Assembly (NCBI GenBank): GCA_015065665.1
Contig: SVPX01000008.1
Span: 1-35,992 of the forward strand
Direction: 5' to 3'
DNA length: 35,992 nucleotides
From: Oscillospiraceae bacterium
GTDB lineage: Bacteria; Bacillota; Clostridia; Oscillospirales; Acutalibacteraceae
Shown: in pieces, positions 15,252-23,724 of the stretch
Layout of the letters: the number at the start of each line of letters is the position of its first letter
How positions within the stretch are numbered: the first letter of the stretch is position 1
Notes under the pieces: generated by a model
Seen by the model: only the letters and a program-made list of their open reading frames with translations
Database searches by the model: none
What the model was told of the DNA's origin: nothing
Translations under genes and position numbers: made by a program

Positions 15252-18200
15252 ATGGTATTAATGGTGTTAAGAACAAATTCATTCAAGGAGTTTGTTTTGC
15301 CCAATATAGATAATACCGATTATAGGATTTATATTGATAAAGAGCTTTTCGGCTTGAACAAAAGCTTTAATCTTAGTTTCGAGGTTATTAACCGTAATTG
15401 GTATCTTCTTTCTGATAGCAAGAGCTACGAGATAATTCATCATAAGAAATCTGTAAAGAGCGTAAATCTAACAGGCAGAGATATGGTGACAGTCCGCACA
15501 CCGGATGGCAATATTATCAAGTGCATTGCTATGGTCAGCAAAGATGAAATAGCACCTTTTCAGAAATACAATATCGCAGGAGCAGGTCGCATTACCATAG
15601 GAAAAAGTGCTGAAAACACAGTTTCCTATAATTTTGAGAACCTTGTTTCAAAAAACCACTGCTATATCGATTATGTTAGCAGACGTCATTATATTTATGA
15701 TACAAGCTCCAACGGAGTGTTTGTAAACTACAAAAGAATATCAAATTTCAAAGAGCTGTTCTTTGGCGATATTATTGAGATATTCGGGCTTAAGCTCGTA
15801 TATCTCAATAATATAATTGCGGTTTCTTCTGTTACGGGGGAATTTGTTGTTTCTGAGGAGCTGCACAAGTATTGGGAGCAGCCTGTTTCAGGAAATCAGA
15901 ATCATATTACTCATAGTGATTATTACTTTAATCGTTCTCCCAGAATTTTTCCGGCAATATGCGAAGAACAGGTGGTGATTGAAGCTCCTACTAACCCACA
16001 GATTACGAAGAAGAAATCATTGTTGCTTACCATCGGCCCTTCCCTTACCATGGCGATTCCCATGCTTTTAGGTTGTGGATTGATGATTCTCAGTTCAACT
16101 ATGTCCGGAAATAATACCAGTGCATTTATGTTTACCGGTTTGATTACTGCATTCAGCTCTGCTATTCTTGGTTCGGTGTGGGCTTTTTTGAATATTAAAG
16201 ACGCCAATAAACGTGAGCAGAACGACGAAGTTCAGCGTTTTAATCTGTACAGCAATTACCTGCTGGAATTAAGCGATTATATAAAAGACAAGTACAGACA
16301 AAACAGCGATGCCTTGTATACTTTGTATCCTTCTGCATCACTTTGCTGTACATACTCTGAAAACTCCACAGAACTCTGGAACAGAAACGTATCTCATAGT
16401 GACTTTCTATTTCATCGGCTTGGTGTGGGTAATATTGATTTTCAGGTTAATATTCAGGTGCCTACAGAGAAGTTCTCTGTTAATTACGATTCACTTAAAG
16501 ATAAACCCCGTATGCTTTATGAGAACTTTAAAACCCTTGTCAATGTTCCTGTTGGTGTGGATTTTTCAAAAAGCAATCTTTATGGTATTGTTGGCGGTAA
16601 AAAGAAAAAGGGTGCATACTGCGTAGTAGATAACCTTATTGCCCAGATTGCTGCCACCACAAGCTACACAGATGCTAAAATTGTTTTTTGTTGTGATGGT
16701 GCGGACACAGAGGCACGCCAGCACTGGGAATACATAAAGTGGTTACCGCATTTGTGGTCGGAATCCAGAAGCATCCGCTATTACGCAACAAATAAGCAGG
16801 AAACCTCAGATGTGCTCTTTGAGCTTTCAAATATTATCAGGCAAAGAGCTGAGCTTATAACAAGTGTATATGATAAAAAAAGCTTCAAGCCTCATTATTT
16901 CTTTTTTGTTTCTGATATTTCTTTTCTTGATGATGAGCTTATCTGCAAATATATTTATGACAAAAACAATGATTACGGTGTTACCACATTTTTAATTACC
17001 GATGATTACAGAGCCTTGCCTAACAGCTGTGAAAATATTATTGAAAACGATAAAAACTTTACAGGCTATTACAATGTTAACCAAGGCTTCAACGAGGCTA
17101 TGCCCATAAGCTTTGATCAGGTGTCACCGGGCGACCTTCTGGCTTTTGCCAAGAGAATTTCAGGTATCAAAGTAAAAGAAATGGAAGACGACAGTAGTGT
17201 TGTGCAGTCGCTTACATTTTTTGAGATGTATGGTGCAGATACCCTTAAGGACTTCTGCATTTCAGACAGATGGCGTAAGAATAGAACTGACAACTCTATG
17301 AAAGCACTGGTGGGTAAGAAGGCAGGCTTTGCTGATTGTTACCTGGATATCCACGAAAAGCACCATGGTCCTCACGGACTTATTGCAGGTACTACAGGTT
17401 CAGGTAAAAGTGAAACCCTGCAGACCTTTATGCTTTCCCTTGCCATCAACTACAGCCCCGATGATGTTGCTTTCTTTGTTATTGACTTCAAGGGTGGCGG
17501 TATGGCAAATCTGTTTTCCAATCTGCCTCATATGGCAGGTCGGATTTCCAACCTTTCAGGAAATCAGATAGGAAGAGCTATGGTTTCCATAAAAAGCGAA
17601 AATTTACGCAGACAAAGAATTTTCAGCGAATATGGAGTTAATAACATAAATCTTTATACTCAGCTTTACAAGTGCGGTAAGGCTTCTTTGCCTATACCTC
17701 ATTTGTTGATTATTATTGACGAATTTGCAGAGCTGAAAAAAGAAGAACCCGACTTTATGCGTGAGCTTATCAGTGTTGCTCAGGTAGGCCGAAGCCTGGG
17801 TGTGCACCTTATTCTGGCTACACAGAAGCCCAGCGGCACAGTAGATGATAATATCTGGTCAAATGCCAAGTTCAGGTTGTGCTTGCGTGTGCAGGACAGG
17901 CAGGATAGTAACGATATGTTACATAAGCCTGATGCTGCTTATCTTACACAGGCAGGCAGATGCTACCTGCAGGTCGGTAACGACGAAATTTATGAGCTGT
18001 TCCAGTCAGGCTATTCAGGTGCAGCTTATGATGAGCAGGCAAGTGTGGCAAAAAATGAAATTGCTACCATGATTACCGCTACAGGTAAAACTGCTCTGGT
18101 AGGCAGTCACACCAAGATGAAGCTCAAGGAGCAGGAAAAGAAGAGATGGTATGCATTCTTATATGCTACTGTCAACAAGTTAAGAGATACTGCAAAATAC

Positions 18201-20213
18201 GCTGATATCAGCGATGACAGACTGGCAGAGCTGGTTATTGAAAAAGCCATAAAGGCAGGATATAACATCAGCTCAAGCAACTCTGAGCGTAACGCTGTGA
18301 AGAACTTTATTTCTCTTATGCCACAGAGCAATATGGATGCTTTACAGGCAGCGGATTATATCGGTATGAAGGCGCTTCAGACTAATGTAAAGCTTCCTGA
18401 AACCAAGGAGAAAACCCAGCTTGAGGCATTGGTGGATTATATCAGGCAGCTTGCCATTGAAGAAAACTATGTTCAGCGTTCTCAGCTCTGGATGCCTTTG
18501 CTCAAAAACGTAATTGAGCTTAAAGAAATTGCAGGCGACAATACCCTGCTTAAAGAAGGTTCCTGGCAGCAGTTCGGAAGCTGGTCTCTTAATACTGTTG
18601 TGGGTATGTATGATGATCCTCACAATCAGTCACAGCTTCCCTTTGTTGTTGACTTTGAAGAGGGCGGACATCTGGCTGTCTGCGGCTCTGTTTCCAGCGG
18701 AAAAAGCACATTCCTGCAGACTCTTGTGTTCTCACTTGCTTCAAAGTACTCTCCAAATTATGTTAACTTCTATCTTCTGGATTTCAGCAGCGGTATGCTT
18801 CAGGCATTGGAAAAACTTCCTCATACAGGCGGAGTTATTAAAGATAACGATTCTGATAAGATAGCAAAATTTTTTAACCTTATAGCAGGTATTGTGGAAG
18901 AAAGAAAGCGTAAGATTGCCGGCGGCAGCTTTGCTCAGTATGTAAAAGCCAATAAGAATGAGCATATGCCTGCCTTGGTTATTGTTATTGATAATTTTGC
19001 AAGCTTTAAAGAAAAAACCGAGAATGTTTATGAGAATATGCTTATTCAGCTTTCCAGAGAAGGTATAGGATATGGTATTTTCCTTGCATTTTCATCGGCA
19101 GGCTTCGGTATGTCTGAAATTCAGAACCGTATAGGCGATAATTTTAAGACAGTTGTAAGCCTTGAGATGAGCGATAAGTTCAAGTATATGGACGTTCTCA
19201 GAACTACACACATAGACGTTATGCCTGAATCAGGTGTAAAGGGCAGAGGTATTGCTCTGGTTGAAAACAGGCTCCTTGAGTTCCAAACTGCCGTTGCTGT
19301 GGGTGCTGAAAACGACTACGAGCGTAACACACTTTTGGAGCAGGCTTCAGTTGCAATGGATAGAATCTGGGATGGAAAGAAACCCAGACCCATTCCCTAT
19401 ATCCCCGAGAATCCTGTTTATCAGGATATCGCTCGGCTTGACGAGTATGTGTCTGCCTGTAAGTCAGAGGTGCTTATTCCCTTTGCTTACCGCAATGATG
19501 ATGCGACTGTTTACAGCGTAGACCTTATGAGAACCTTCTGTTACTCTGTTACAGGCAAAATCCGTACAGGCAAAACCAATGTTCTTAAGCTTATGATGCT
19601 TGCCTGTGCACAGAAAAACGCAAGCAAGATAGTGATTGAGAAAAACCATAAGGAGCTTAAGCTTCTTGCTGAAAACAACGGCTTCAGGTATATTTCCACC
19701 GATATGGAAATTCTCAGGTATTTCCAGGAAATCACTCCTGATTTTATTGAGCGTAACAAGCTTAAGAGGGAACTTCAGGAGAAGGGCTTAAGCGATGAGG
19801 ATATTTTTGCAAAAATGCAGAAGTTTACTCCCATTTATATTTTCGTTTCTGACCTTGTAGAGTTTATTGACGGAATATATCATCCTCAGGACAATATAGG
19901 AAATATGAGTGGCTTTTTCGAGAATATTTTTGAAAAAGGATATCTTCATAACATTTATTTCATTACGGCAGTTAATGTTGACGAGTTGGCATCGGTTGCA
20001 GGCCTGAAGGCTTATCAGGCTTTTGTCAGCTACAAAACAGGTGTGCATCTCGGCGGAAATACGGCTGCCCAGCGAATATTCAGCTTCCAGAATATTCATT
20101 ACACACAGTTAACAAAAGCATCCAGAAAAGGAGAAGGCCTTGTGCCTGCCGCCTCTGATGACAGCATGGCAGAAAAGGTTATTATTCCTCTTGCAGGAGG
20201 CAATGTAATATGA
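15252..20213 (+). CDS. essC: Type VII secretion ATPase EssC/YukB family (FHA + FtsK/SpoIIIE domains)
   Basis: The motor ATPase of the type VII system drives export of WXG100 and partner proteins across the membrane. The 1653-residue length fits EssC. The first 95 residues look like a degenerate FHA domain. A second FHA domain (about 105-185) retains ITIGKS, VSKNHCYI and SNGVFVN. Two membrane helices follow (about 256-280 and 293-313). There are three ATPase modules: D1 with GTTGSGKSE (K719) and Walker B IIIDEFAEL (D823-E824); D2 with GSVSSGKST (K1151) and VIDNFAS, where Asn1248 replaces the usual Glu; D3 with GKIRTGKTN (K1441) and a degenerate Walker B. D1 is therefore the most complete module. 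The start is ATG 15252 behind AGGGG. It overlaps the LytTR gene by 4 bases. The FHA domains tie the motor to the Ser/Thr kinases of the operon. Confidence 0.95.
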   Translation: MVLMVLRTNSFKEFVLPNIDNTDYRIYIDKELFGLNKSFNLSFEVINRNWYLLSDSKSYEIIHHKKSVKSVNLTGRDMVTVRTPDGNIIKCIAMVSKDEIAPFQKYNIAGAGRITIGKSAENTVSYNFENLVSKNHCYIDYVSRRHYIYDTSSNGVFVNYKRISNFKELFFGDIIEIFGLKLVYLNNIIAVSSVTGEFVVSEELHKYWEQPVSGNQNHITHSDYYFNRSPRIFPAICEEQVVIEAPTNPQITKKKSLLLTIGPSLTMAIPMLLGCGLMILSSTMSGNNTSAFMFTGLITAFSSAILGSVWAFLNIKDANKREQNDEVQRFNLYSNYLLELSDYIKDKYRQNSDALYTLYPSASLCCTYSENSTELWNRNVSHSDFLFHRLGVGNIDFQVNIQVPTEKFSVNYDSLKDKPRMLYENFKTLVNVPVGVDFSKSNLYGIVGGKKKKGAYCVVDNLIAQIAATTSYTDAKIVFCCDGADTEARQHWEYIKWLPHLWSESRSIRYYATNKQETSDVLFELSNIIRQRAELITSVYDKKSFKPHYFFFVSDISFLDDELICKYIYDKNNDYGVTTFLITDDYRALPNSCENIIENDKNFTGYYNVNQGFNEAMPISFDQVSPGDLLAFAKRISGIKVKEMEDDSSVVQSLTFFEMYGADTLKDFCISDRWRKNRTDNSMKALVGKKAGFADCYLDIHEKHHGPHGLIAGTTGSGKSETLQTFMLSLAINYSPDDVAFFVIDFKGGGMANLFSNLPHMAGRISNLSGNQIGRAMVSIKSENLRRQRIFSEYGVNNINLYTQLYKCGKASLPIPHLLIIIDEFAELKKEEPDFMRELISVAQVGRSLGVHLILATQKPSGTVDDNIWSNAKFRLCLRVQDRQDSNDMLHKPDAAYLTQAGRCYLQVGNDEIYELFQSGYSGAAYDEQASVAKNEIATMITATGKTALVGSHTKMKLKEQEKKRWYAFLYATVNKLRDTAKYADISDDRLAELVIEKAIKAGYNISSSNSERNAVKNFISLMPQSNMDALQAADYIGMKALQTNVKLPETKEKTQLEALVDYIRQLAIEENYVQRSQLWMPLLKNVIELKEIAGDNTLLKEGSWQQFGSWSLNTVVGMYDDPHNQSQLPFVVDFEEGGHLAVCGSVSSGKSTFLQTLVFSLASKYSPNYVNFYLLDFSSGMLQALEKLPHTGGVIKDNDSDKIAKFFNLIAGIVEERKRKIAGGSFAQYVKANKNEHMPALVIVIDNFASFKEKTENVYENMLIQLSREGIGYGIFLAFSSAGFGMSEIQNRIGDNFKTVVSLEMSDKFKYMDVLRTTHIDVMPESGVKGRGIALVENRLLEFQTAVAVGAENDYERNTLLEQASVAMDRIWDGKKPRPIPYIPENPVYQDIARLDEYVSACKSEVLIPFAYRNDDATVYSVDLMRTFCYSVTGKIRTGKTNVLKLMMLACAQKNASKIVIEKNHKELKLLAENNGFRYISTDMEILRYFQEITPDFIERNKLKRELQEKGLSDEDIFAKMQKFTPIYIFVSDLVEFIDGIYHPQDNIGNMSGFFENIFEKGYLHNIYFITAVNVDELASVAGLKAYQAFVSYKTGVHLGGNTAAQRIFSFQNIHYTQLTKASRKGEGLVPAASDDSMAEKVIIPLAGGNVI

Positions 20214-20926
20214 CGGTTATGCTTTTTTATTCGCATAAGAAAAAAGAACTTACTGCGCTGAAAAAGTTAGGCAATGAAGTGGTTTGCAAGCTCAGTGATG
20301 AGGACTGGGACCTGATTGACTACGAAGACAGAGAAAAGTTGATGAGCTTTTTAAGCAAAAATCCCACCATAGATATTTCCTGTGTGGATGTAGTTGCGGA
20401 TTCAGGTGTGGAAGCAGCCGAAAAACTTCGTTCAAACAACAAAAATACATATATAATTCTTCTGGCAGATGCTACAGTGTCGCCTGTTGTATATATCAAG
20501 CCTACAATTATGGCAGGTTCCCTTATGCTCAGACCTCTTACAGCCGATGCGGTTAAAAAGGTTTTTACTGAAGCTGTAAAGGATTATATACACAGGTTCA
20601 GAGAATCAGATGAGGCGGCAGATAGCTTTATTATTGAAAGCCGTGAGGGCAAGCAGTTTGTACCCTATGACAGAATTATCTTTTTTGAGTCCAGAAATAA
20701 AAAGATATACATCAATACTGAAAACGAGGAGTATTGTTTTTATGATACCCTTGATAACATTGAGCAGAATATCGGAGAAAACTTTGTAAGATGTCATCGC
20801 AGTTTTATTGTTTCCAAAGCGAGAATCAAAAAAATCCAGCTTTCTCAGAATACGGTTCTGCTTGATACCGGATATCAGCTGCCTTTGTCACGCAGTTACA
20901 AGAGTGTAGTTAAGGAGCTTAGATAA
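20210..20926 (+). CDS. LytTR-family transcriptional regulator with degenerate receiver domain
   Basis: This gene overlaps essC through ATGA at 20210-20213. The 238-residue product has an N-terminal region shaped like a response-regulator receiver (about residues 1-125: VEAAEKLRSNNKNTYIILLA, then SLMLRPLTADAVKK). It lacks the acidic pair after strand 1 and has LRPL where KP is usual, so phosphorylation by a histidine kinase is doubtful. The C-terminal LytTR DNA-binding domain (about 140-238) is well preserved: FVPYDRIIFFESRNKKIYI, FVRCHRSFIV and LPLSRSYKSVVKEL. No sensor histidine kinase lies nearby. It probably controls the locus itself; the matching promoter boxes at 21868-21930 and 24544-24605 are candidate targets. 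Its unusual place inside the secretion operon implies autoregulation or coupling to the Ser/Thr kinases. Confidence 0.88.
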   Translation: MTVMLFYSHKKKELTALKKLGNEVVCKLSDEDWDLIDYEDREKLMSFLSKNPTIDISCVDVVADSGVEAAEKLRSNNKNTYIILLADATVSPVVYIKPTIMAGSLMLRPLTADAVKKVFTEAVKDYIHRFRESDEAADSFIIESREGKQFVPYDRIIFFESRNKKIYINTENEEYCFYDTLDNIEQNIGENFVRCHRSFIVSKARIKKIQLSQNTVLLDTGYQLPLSRSYKSVVKELR

Positions 20927-21603
20927 TGGAAAAAATATACTGTTTTTCACAAGACCAACTTAAGGTGTTGATGGTTGGCTGCGGATATGCAAGGGTAGCA
21001 GGGCTTAACATCAGTACAGAAACCCTTGATAATACCACGGTGCTCAATGTGCTTAAGGAGCTTACCAACGCAGAGCTTATTAGTCCTGAAGGTGACAGCT
21101 TTGTTGCGGTTGATTCTGTCAAAGAGATTATAGATTGTCTGGGCAGGTCTGAGGGCTATATGGTTCTTCATTCCAACTCGGTAAATCTGCCCGACAAATG
21201 TTTGTTTATTTCTGATAAGGTGCTGGTTTGCACAACAAGGGTTACAAGTCTCGGTTATATTTCTCTCGGTTTTGTTGATTTCAGCGATATTTACGAGGGT
21301 TTAAGGGACGAAGGGTATTTTTCGGGTTCTGAAAGCTCAATGAATGTTGACGAGCAGGAACTTGCAGAATATGATAAAGAGCTGTTATCTGATGTTGACC
21401 CCAATGCACCCCTTGAAGCGAGTTCGTCGGTTATTCTCAGCCTTGAGGAGGTTACAGCTGACGGAGAAACTCTAAGGTTTTTCAGAATAATTGATTATTA
21501 TTTCTACACCTACATAGCTTATTCTGATGGCTCTGAGGTAGTCAGAGAGGTTTACTCTCCTGATAATGCTAAAATGTATTTTGAAAAGATGATGAATATA
21601 TGA
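20926..21603 (+). CDS. Hypothetical T7SS-operon protein (225 aa)
   Basis: The start is ATG 20926, overlapping the preceding TAA by one base; AAGGAG lies just upstream inside the regulator gene. The product is soluble, without signal peptide or membrane helices. The N-terminal 75 residues (LKVLMVGCGYARVAGL ... LKELTNAELISPEG) could form a winged-helix-like unit. The remainder alternates predicted strands and helices with an acidic middle (NVDEQELAEYDKELLSDVDP). The C-terminal part ends DYYFYTYIAYSDGSEVVREV. Position between the LytTR regulator and the YukD-like gene suggests a cytoplasmic accessory or substrate-handling factor. EspG-like chaperones or the DUF5081 family of Firmicutes T7SS loci are candidates, but I cannot confirm a family from sequence alone. 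Confidence 0.75.
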   Translation: MEKIYCFSQDQLKVLMVGCGYARVAGLNISTETLDNTTVLNVLKELTNAELISPEGDSFVAVDSVKEIIDCLGRSEGYMVLHSNSVNLPDKCLFISDKVLVCTTRVTSLGYISLGFVDFSDIYEGLRDEGYFSGSESSMNVDEQELAEYDKELLSDVDPNAPLEASSSVILSLEEVTADGETLRFFRIIDYYFYTYIAYSDGSEVVREVYSPDNAKMYFEKMMNI

Positions 21604-21848
21604 TTATTGTAGAAATTTCTGTTCCTTACATAGATAAAAAATACGAATTCAAGCTTAACGAGGATATTCCTGTTTCTGTGATTATTGAAGAGCTATGCTC
21701 GGTAATAAGCGAAAAAGAGCAGTGCCCCGTGACAGGCGGAAAAGATAAGCTTATGCTTTTTAATGTTGACAGAGGTGTTGCACTTTCGGGAGAAAGAACT
21801 CTTTACGAAAGCAATATTTCGGTGGGCGACAGCCTTATTTTGATTTGA
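21600..21848 (+). CDS. YukD/EsaB-like ubiquitin-fold T7SS protein
   Basis: The 82-residue product overlaps the previous gene by ATGA. It has the pattern of the WXG100 secretion-system YukD family: strand MIIVEISVPY, strand YEFKLNEDIPVSVII, helix EELCSVI, LMLFNVDRG, LSGERTLYES and SVGDSLILI at the end. This is the beta-grasp (ubiquitin-like) fold. Length matches B. subtilis YukD and S. aureus EsaB (about 80 residues). EsaB/YukD is needed for T7SS function and resembles the N-terminal domain of mycobacterial EccD. Its presence next to EssC firmly marks this locus as T7SS. It closes the core operon; a new promoter region follows. Confidence 0.85.
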   Translation: MIIVEISVPYIDKKYEFKLNEDIPVSVIIEELCSVISEKEQCPVTGGKDKLMLFNVDRGVALSGERTLYESNISVGDSLILI

Positions 21849-21867
21849 TTTTTGCATTTTCAGGCTG

Positions 21868-21930
21868 TTCGTCACAGAAAATCGGTCGTTTATCAGTTTT
21901 GTATCAAAAAATAAAATTATCCTGTATACT
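21868..21930 (+). promoter_or_regulatory. Promoter with conserved upstream box (copy 1)
   Basis: The -10 candidate TATACT is at 21925-21930; TTGTAT at 21899-21904 is a weak, over-spaced -35 (20 bases). Upstream lie TTCGTC (21868-21873) and TCAGT (21893-21897). The same elements occur before the second WXG100 cluster: TCAGT to -10 is 32 bases in both, and TTCGTC to TCAGT is 25 versus 24. The weak -35 and shared box suggest an activator-dependent promoter, possibly the LytTR protein encoded at 20210. Confidence 0.5.
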
Positions 21931-21984
21931 TTAATCATCCGATAAAGACACGGAACAAAAACATAAAAAATGGAGGAAACAAAT

Positions 21985-22284
21985 ATGGCAGCATTTAAAG
22001 TTACAACAGCAACACTCGTATCAAAGGCAAACGAGCTTACAAATCTTAACGGCAGATTCAAGACTGAAACAGAGCAGTTGGTTACATCTGAATCCAGCCT
22101 CAATTCTATGTGGGATGGCGAAGCAAACACAGCTTTCCACAATGCTTTTACAGCAGACAAAGCTAAGATGGATGAGTTCTACAATCTTATCGTTCAGTAC
22201 GTTGAAAAGCTCAACGCTATTGCAACAAGATACACTCAGACAGAGCAGGCAAACACTGAAATCGCATCTTCAAGAACATACTGA
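21985..22284 (+). CDS. WXG100 family T7SS protein (EsxA/ESAT-6-like)
   Basis: The start is ATG 21985 behind GGAGG (21972-21976); the in-frame ATG 21970 sits on that ribosome site and is not used. The 99-residue product has two helices joined by the W43-D-G45 turn, and a C-terminal Y83-TQT-E87 resembling the YxxxD/E export signal. The size and layout are those of WXG100 proteins, which are secreted as four-helix dimers. It is first in the cluster behind a dedicated promoter, which fits high expression. It may pair with the neighbour at 22318. Confidence 0.95.
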   Translation: MAAFKVTTATLVSKANELTNLNGRFKTETEQLVTSESSLNSMWDGEANTAFHNAFTADKAKMDEFYNLIVQYVEKLNAIATRYTQTEQANTEIASSRTY

Positions 22285-22317
22285 TAAAAATAATAATTTG
22301 ATTAAGGAGAGATAGAC

Positions 22318-22632
22318 ATGACAGGCACAATCAGAGTAACACCGGAAAAACTTATTTCTACATCACAGGAATTCAGCACACACGGTTCAACAATCGCTTC
22401 AATCACAACCGAGATGCTTAACATAGTTGCTTCTCTATCTTCCGTTTGGGAAGGTGAGGCAGGCACAACTTACATGACAAAGTTTAAGGGCCTTGAAACA
22501 GACATTCAGACAATGAACAGAATGATTCAGGAGCATGTAAACGACTTACAGCAGATGGCTAATGTTTACAACACTGCTGAGCAGTCCAACACAGATGATG
22601 CAGCATCCTTGATTGCAGGTATCATTTCTTAA
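22318..22632 (+). CDS. WXG100 family T7SS protein
   Basis: The start is ATG 22318 behind AAGGAGAGA. The 104-residue product has the W44-E-G46 turn between two helices and Y84-NTA-E88 near the C-terminus. The W-to-Y distance is 40 residues, the same as in the preceding protein. It begins MTGTIRVTPEKL, the usual WXG100 N-terminal pattern. It likely forms a heterodimer or homodimer that is exported by EssC. The tail ASLIAGIIS is slightly hydrophobic. A hairpin lies downstream at 22650-22677. Confidence 0.95.
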   Translation: MTGTIRVTPEKLISTSQEFSTHGSTIASITTEMLNIVASLSSVWEGEAGTTYMTKFKGLETDIQTMNRMIQEHVNDLQQMANVYNTAEQSNTDDAASLIAGIIS

Positions 22633-22649
22633 TAATAAAAGTTCAGACG

Positions 22650-22677
22650 CTGTCGCAAGGCTTAAGCTTTGCGGCAG
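22650..22677 (+). terminator. Intra-cluster hairpin after the WXG100 pair
   Basis: CTGTCGCAA pairs with TTGCGGCAG (one G-T pair) across a 10-base loop, and no T-run follows. It could attenuate transcription so that the WXG100 pair is made in excess over the downstream genes, or protect the upstream mRNA 3' end. Confidence 0.35.
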
Positions 22678-22704
22678 TGTTGTCACTGTTTGGAGGTGTT
22701 TGAT

Positions 22705-23052
22705 TTGCGTGCAGATTTTGAAAAAACCAGAATTTTAGAGTGCAGATTAAATGAGATTATAGGTGAACTTACATATCAGAAGGAACAGGTAAAAGGAATT
22801 ATCAGAACAGCTGAGGTTAATGATTTTTCTGAGAATACAGTAGCCTCATTGAAGAAAATATGCGATGATTTTGATGCACAGATTCTCACGGCAATCAAAA
22901 TGAAAGAGGCATCAAAGAGAATCTCCGAGCTTTACCGTCTGGGAGAAGAGCGTATAAGCTCTTATATTGAAAACGATGTTTTTGACAAGCAGGAGTTCAG
23001 ATTCTGCACATATCTGCAGGAGAGTACCGATTTTGATTGGAGTATAAAATAA
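22705..23052 (+). CDS. Small helical T7SS-associated protein (115 aa)
   Basis: The start is TTG 22705 with GGAGG (22692-22696) 8 bases upstream. An upstream in-frame TTG at 22669 lies inside a hairpin and has no ribosome site. The product is almost entirely charged and helical (FEKTRILECRLNEIIGELTY, ELYRLGEERISSYIEN), without signal peptide, membrane helix or WXG turn. It ends FDWSIK. No family was recognised. Within a WXG100 cluster, small helical proteins often act as partners or chaperones that carry larger substrates to EssC; that role is inferred. Confidence 0.75.
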   Translation: MRADFEKTRILECRLNEIIGELTYQKEQVKGIIRTAEVNDFSENTVASLKKICDDFDAQILTAIKMKEASKRISELYRLGEERISSYIENDVFDKQEFRFCTYLQESTDFDWSIK

Positions 23053-23363
23053 TGGAGATTAACGAAAACATTATTGCAGTCAACATTTCTGCTCTTTCTG
23101 GCGATCTGGAGATAATGGCCGAGAAAAATGCAACTCTGGAAGCAGAAATAAATAATCTTGAAATTATTATCAAAGAACTTGAAGGTATGTACAGCTCTCA
23201 GGGGGCTGACCATATTAATATGAATATGAAAAACATATTGGAGCAGGCTAAGGAGTTTTTGGTGGTTTCCAAAGTAACAACCGCTGATGCTGAGCTTGCA
23301 CTCAATACTTACATAGAGATAAATCAGAAATCAAAAGATATTATTAACGCAATTAATATCTGA
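23052..23363 (+). CDS. Small coiled-coil protein, possible degenerate WXG100 relative (103 aa)
   Basis: ATG 23052 overlaps the preceding TAA by one base; GGAG (23039-23042) is the ribosome site. A longer reading from TTG 23037 is rejected because it overlaps that site. The product is two acidic helices (NATLEAEINNLEIIIKELEG and later LEQAKEFLVVSKVTTADAEL) with a middle turn GMYSSQGADHI, where a WXG turn would be, but no Trp. No YxxxD/E motif is present. It may be a heterodimer partner of one of the neighbours. Family not recognised. Confidence 0.73.
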   Translation: MEINENIIAVNISALSGDLEIMAEKNATLEAEINNLEIIIKELEGMYSSQGADHINMNMKNILEQAKEFLVVSKVTTADAELALNTYIEINQKSKDIINAINI

Positions 23364-23376
23364 TGTAGGTGATATA

Positions 23377-23715
23377 ATGGATAAGTATTTTGAATTTGAT
23401 ACCTCCCAATACATACTTCTTGTTTCTGATGCTGACTTCTGCAAAGCATTGGCAGAGGCAAAGCACTGCTGTGAGAATATAGGGCAGTGTATTACAGAGA
23501 TAAAGGGGATTGTCGGAGGTACTTCTGATTATTGGACAACTTCCTCAGCAGAGCTTCTGAGAGAAAGATTTGCAGAAGACATCAGCTCTCAGGAGTTTTC
23601 GGAAAGCTCAGTCAGCGGAGTCTGCGATACTCTGGATTCGGTTATAAGCTGTTATCAGACTTCAACAGACTCAGAAAACAAGGCAGAAGCTCTTGCTGAT
23701 AATATTTTTGGTTGA
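23377..23715 (+). CDS. Divergent WXG100-like protein (112 aa)
   Basis: The start is ATG 23377 with a weak AGGTGA site. Two predicted helices flank DYWTTSS, where W53 matches the WXG Trp but the Gly is replaced by Thr. Y93 lies 40 residues later, exactly as in the clear WXG100 proteins of this locus; the +4 residue is Thr, followed by Asp. The protein is Cys- and acid-rich compared with its neighbours (CCENIGQC). I read it as a WXG100 relative that has drifted, either a partner protein or a substrate with a different dimer mate. Confidence 0.72.
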   Translation: MDKYFEFDTSQYILLVSDADFCKALAEAKHCCENIGQCITEIKGIVGGTSDYWTTSSAELLRERFAEDISSQEFSESSVSGVCDTLDSVISCYQTSTDSENKAEALADNIFG

Positions 23716-23724
23716 TGGTGTATT

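Noticed and set aside
21970-21984. Upstream ATG for the first WXG100 gene
   Set aside because: It overlaps the GGAGG ribosome site that serves ATG 21985, which gives the normal WXG100 N-terminus.
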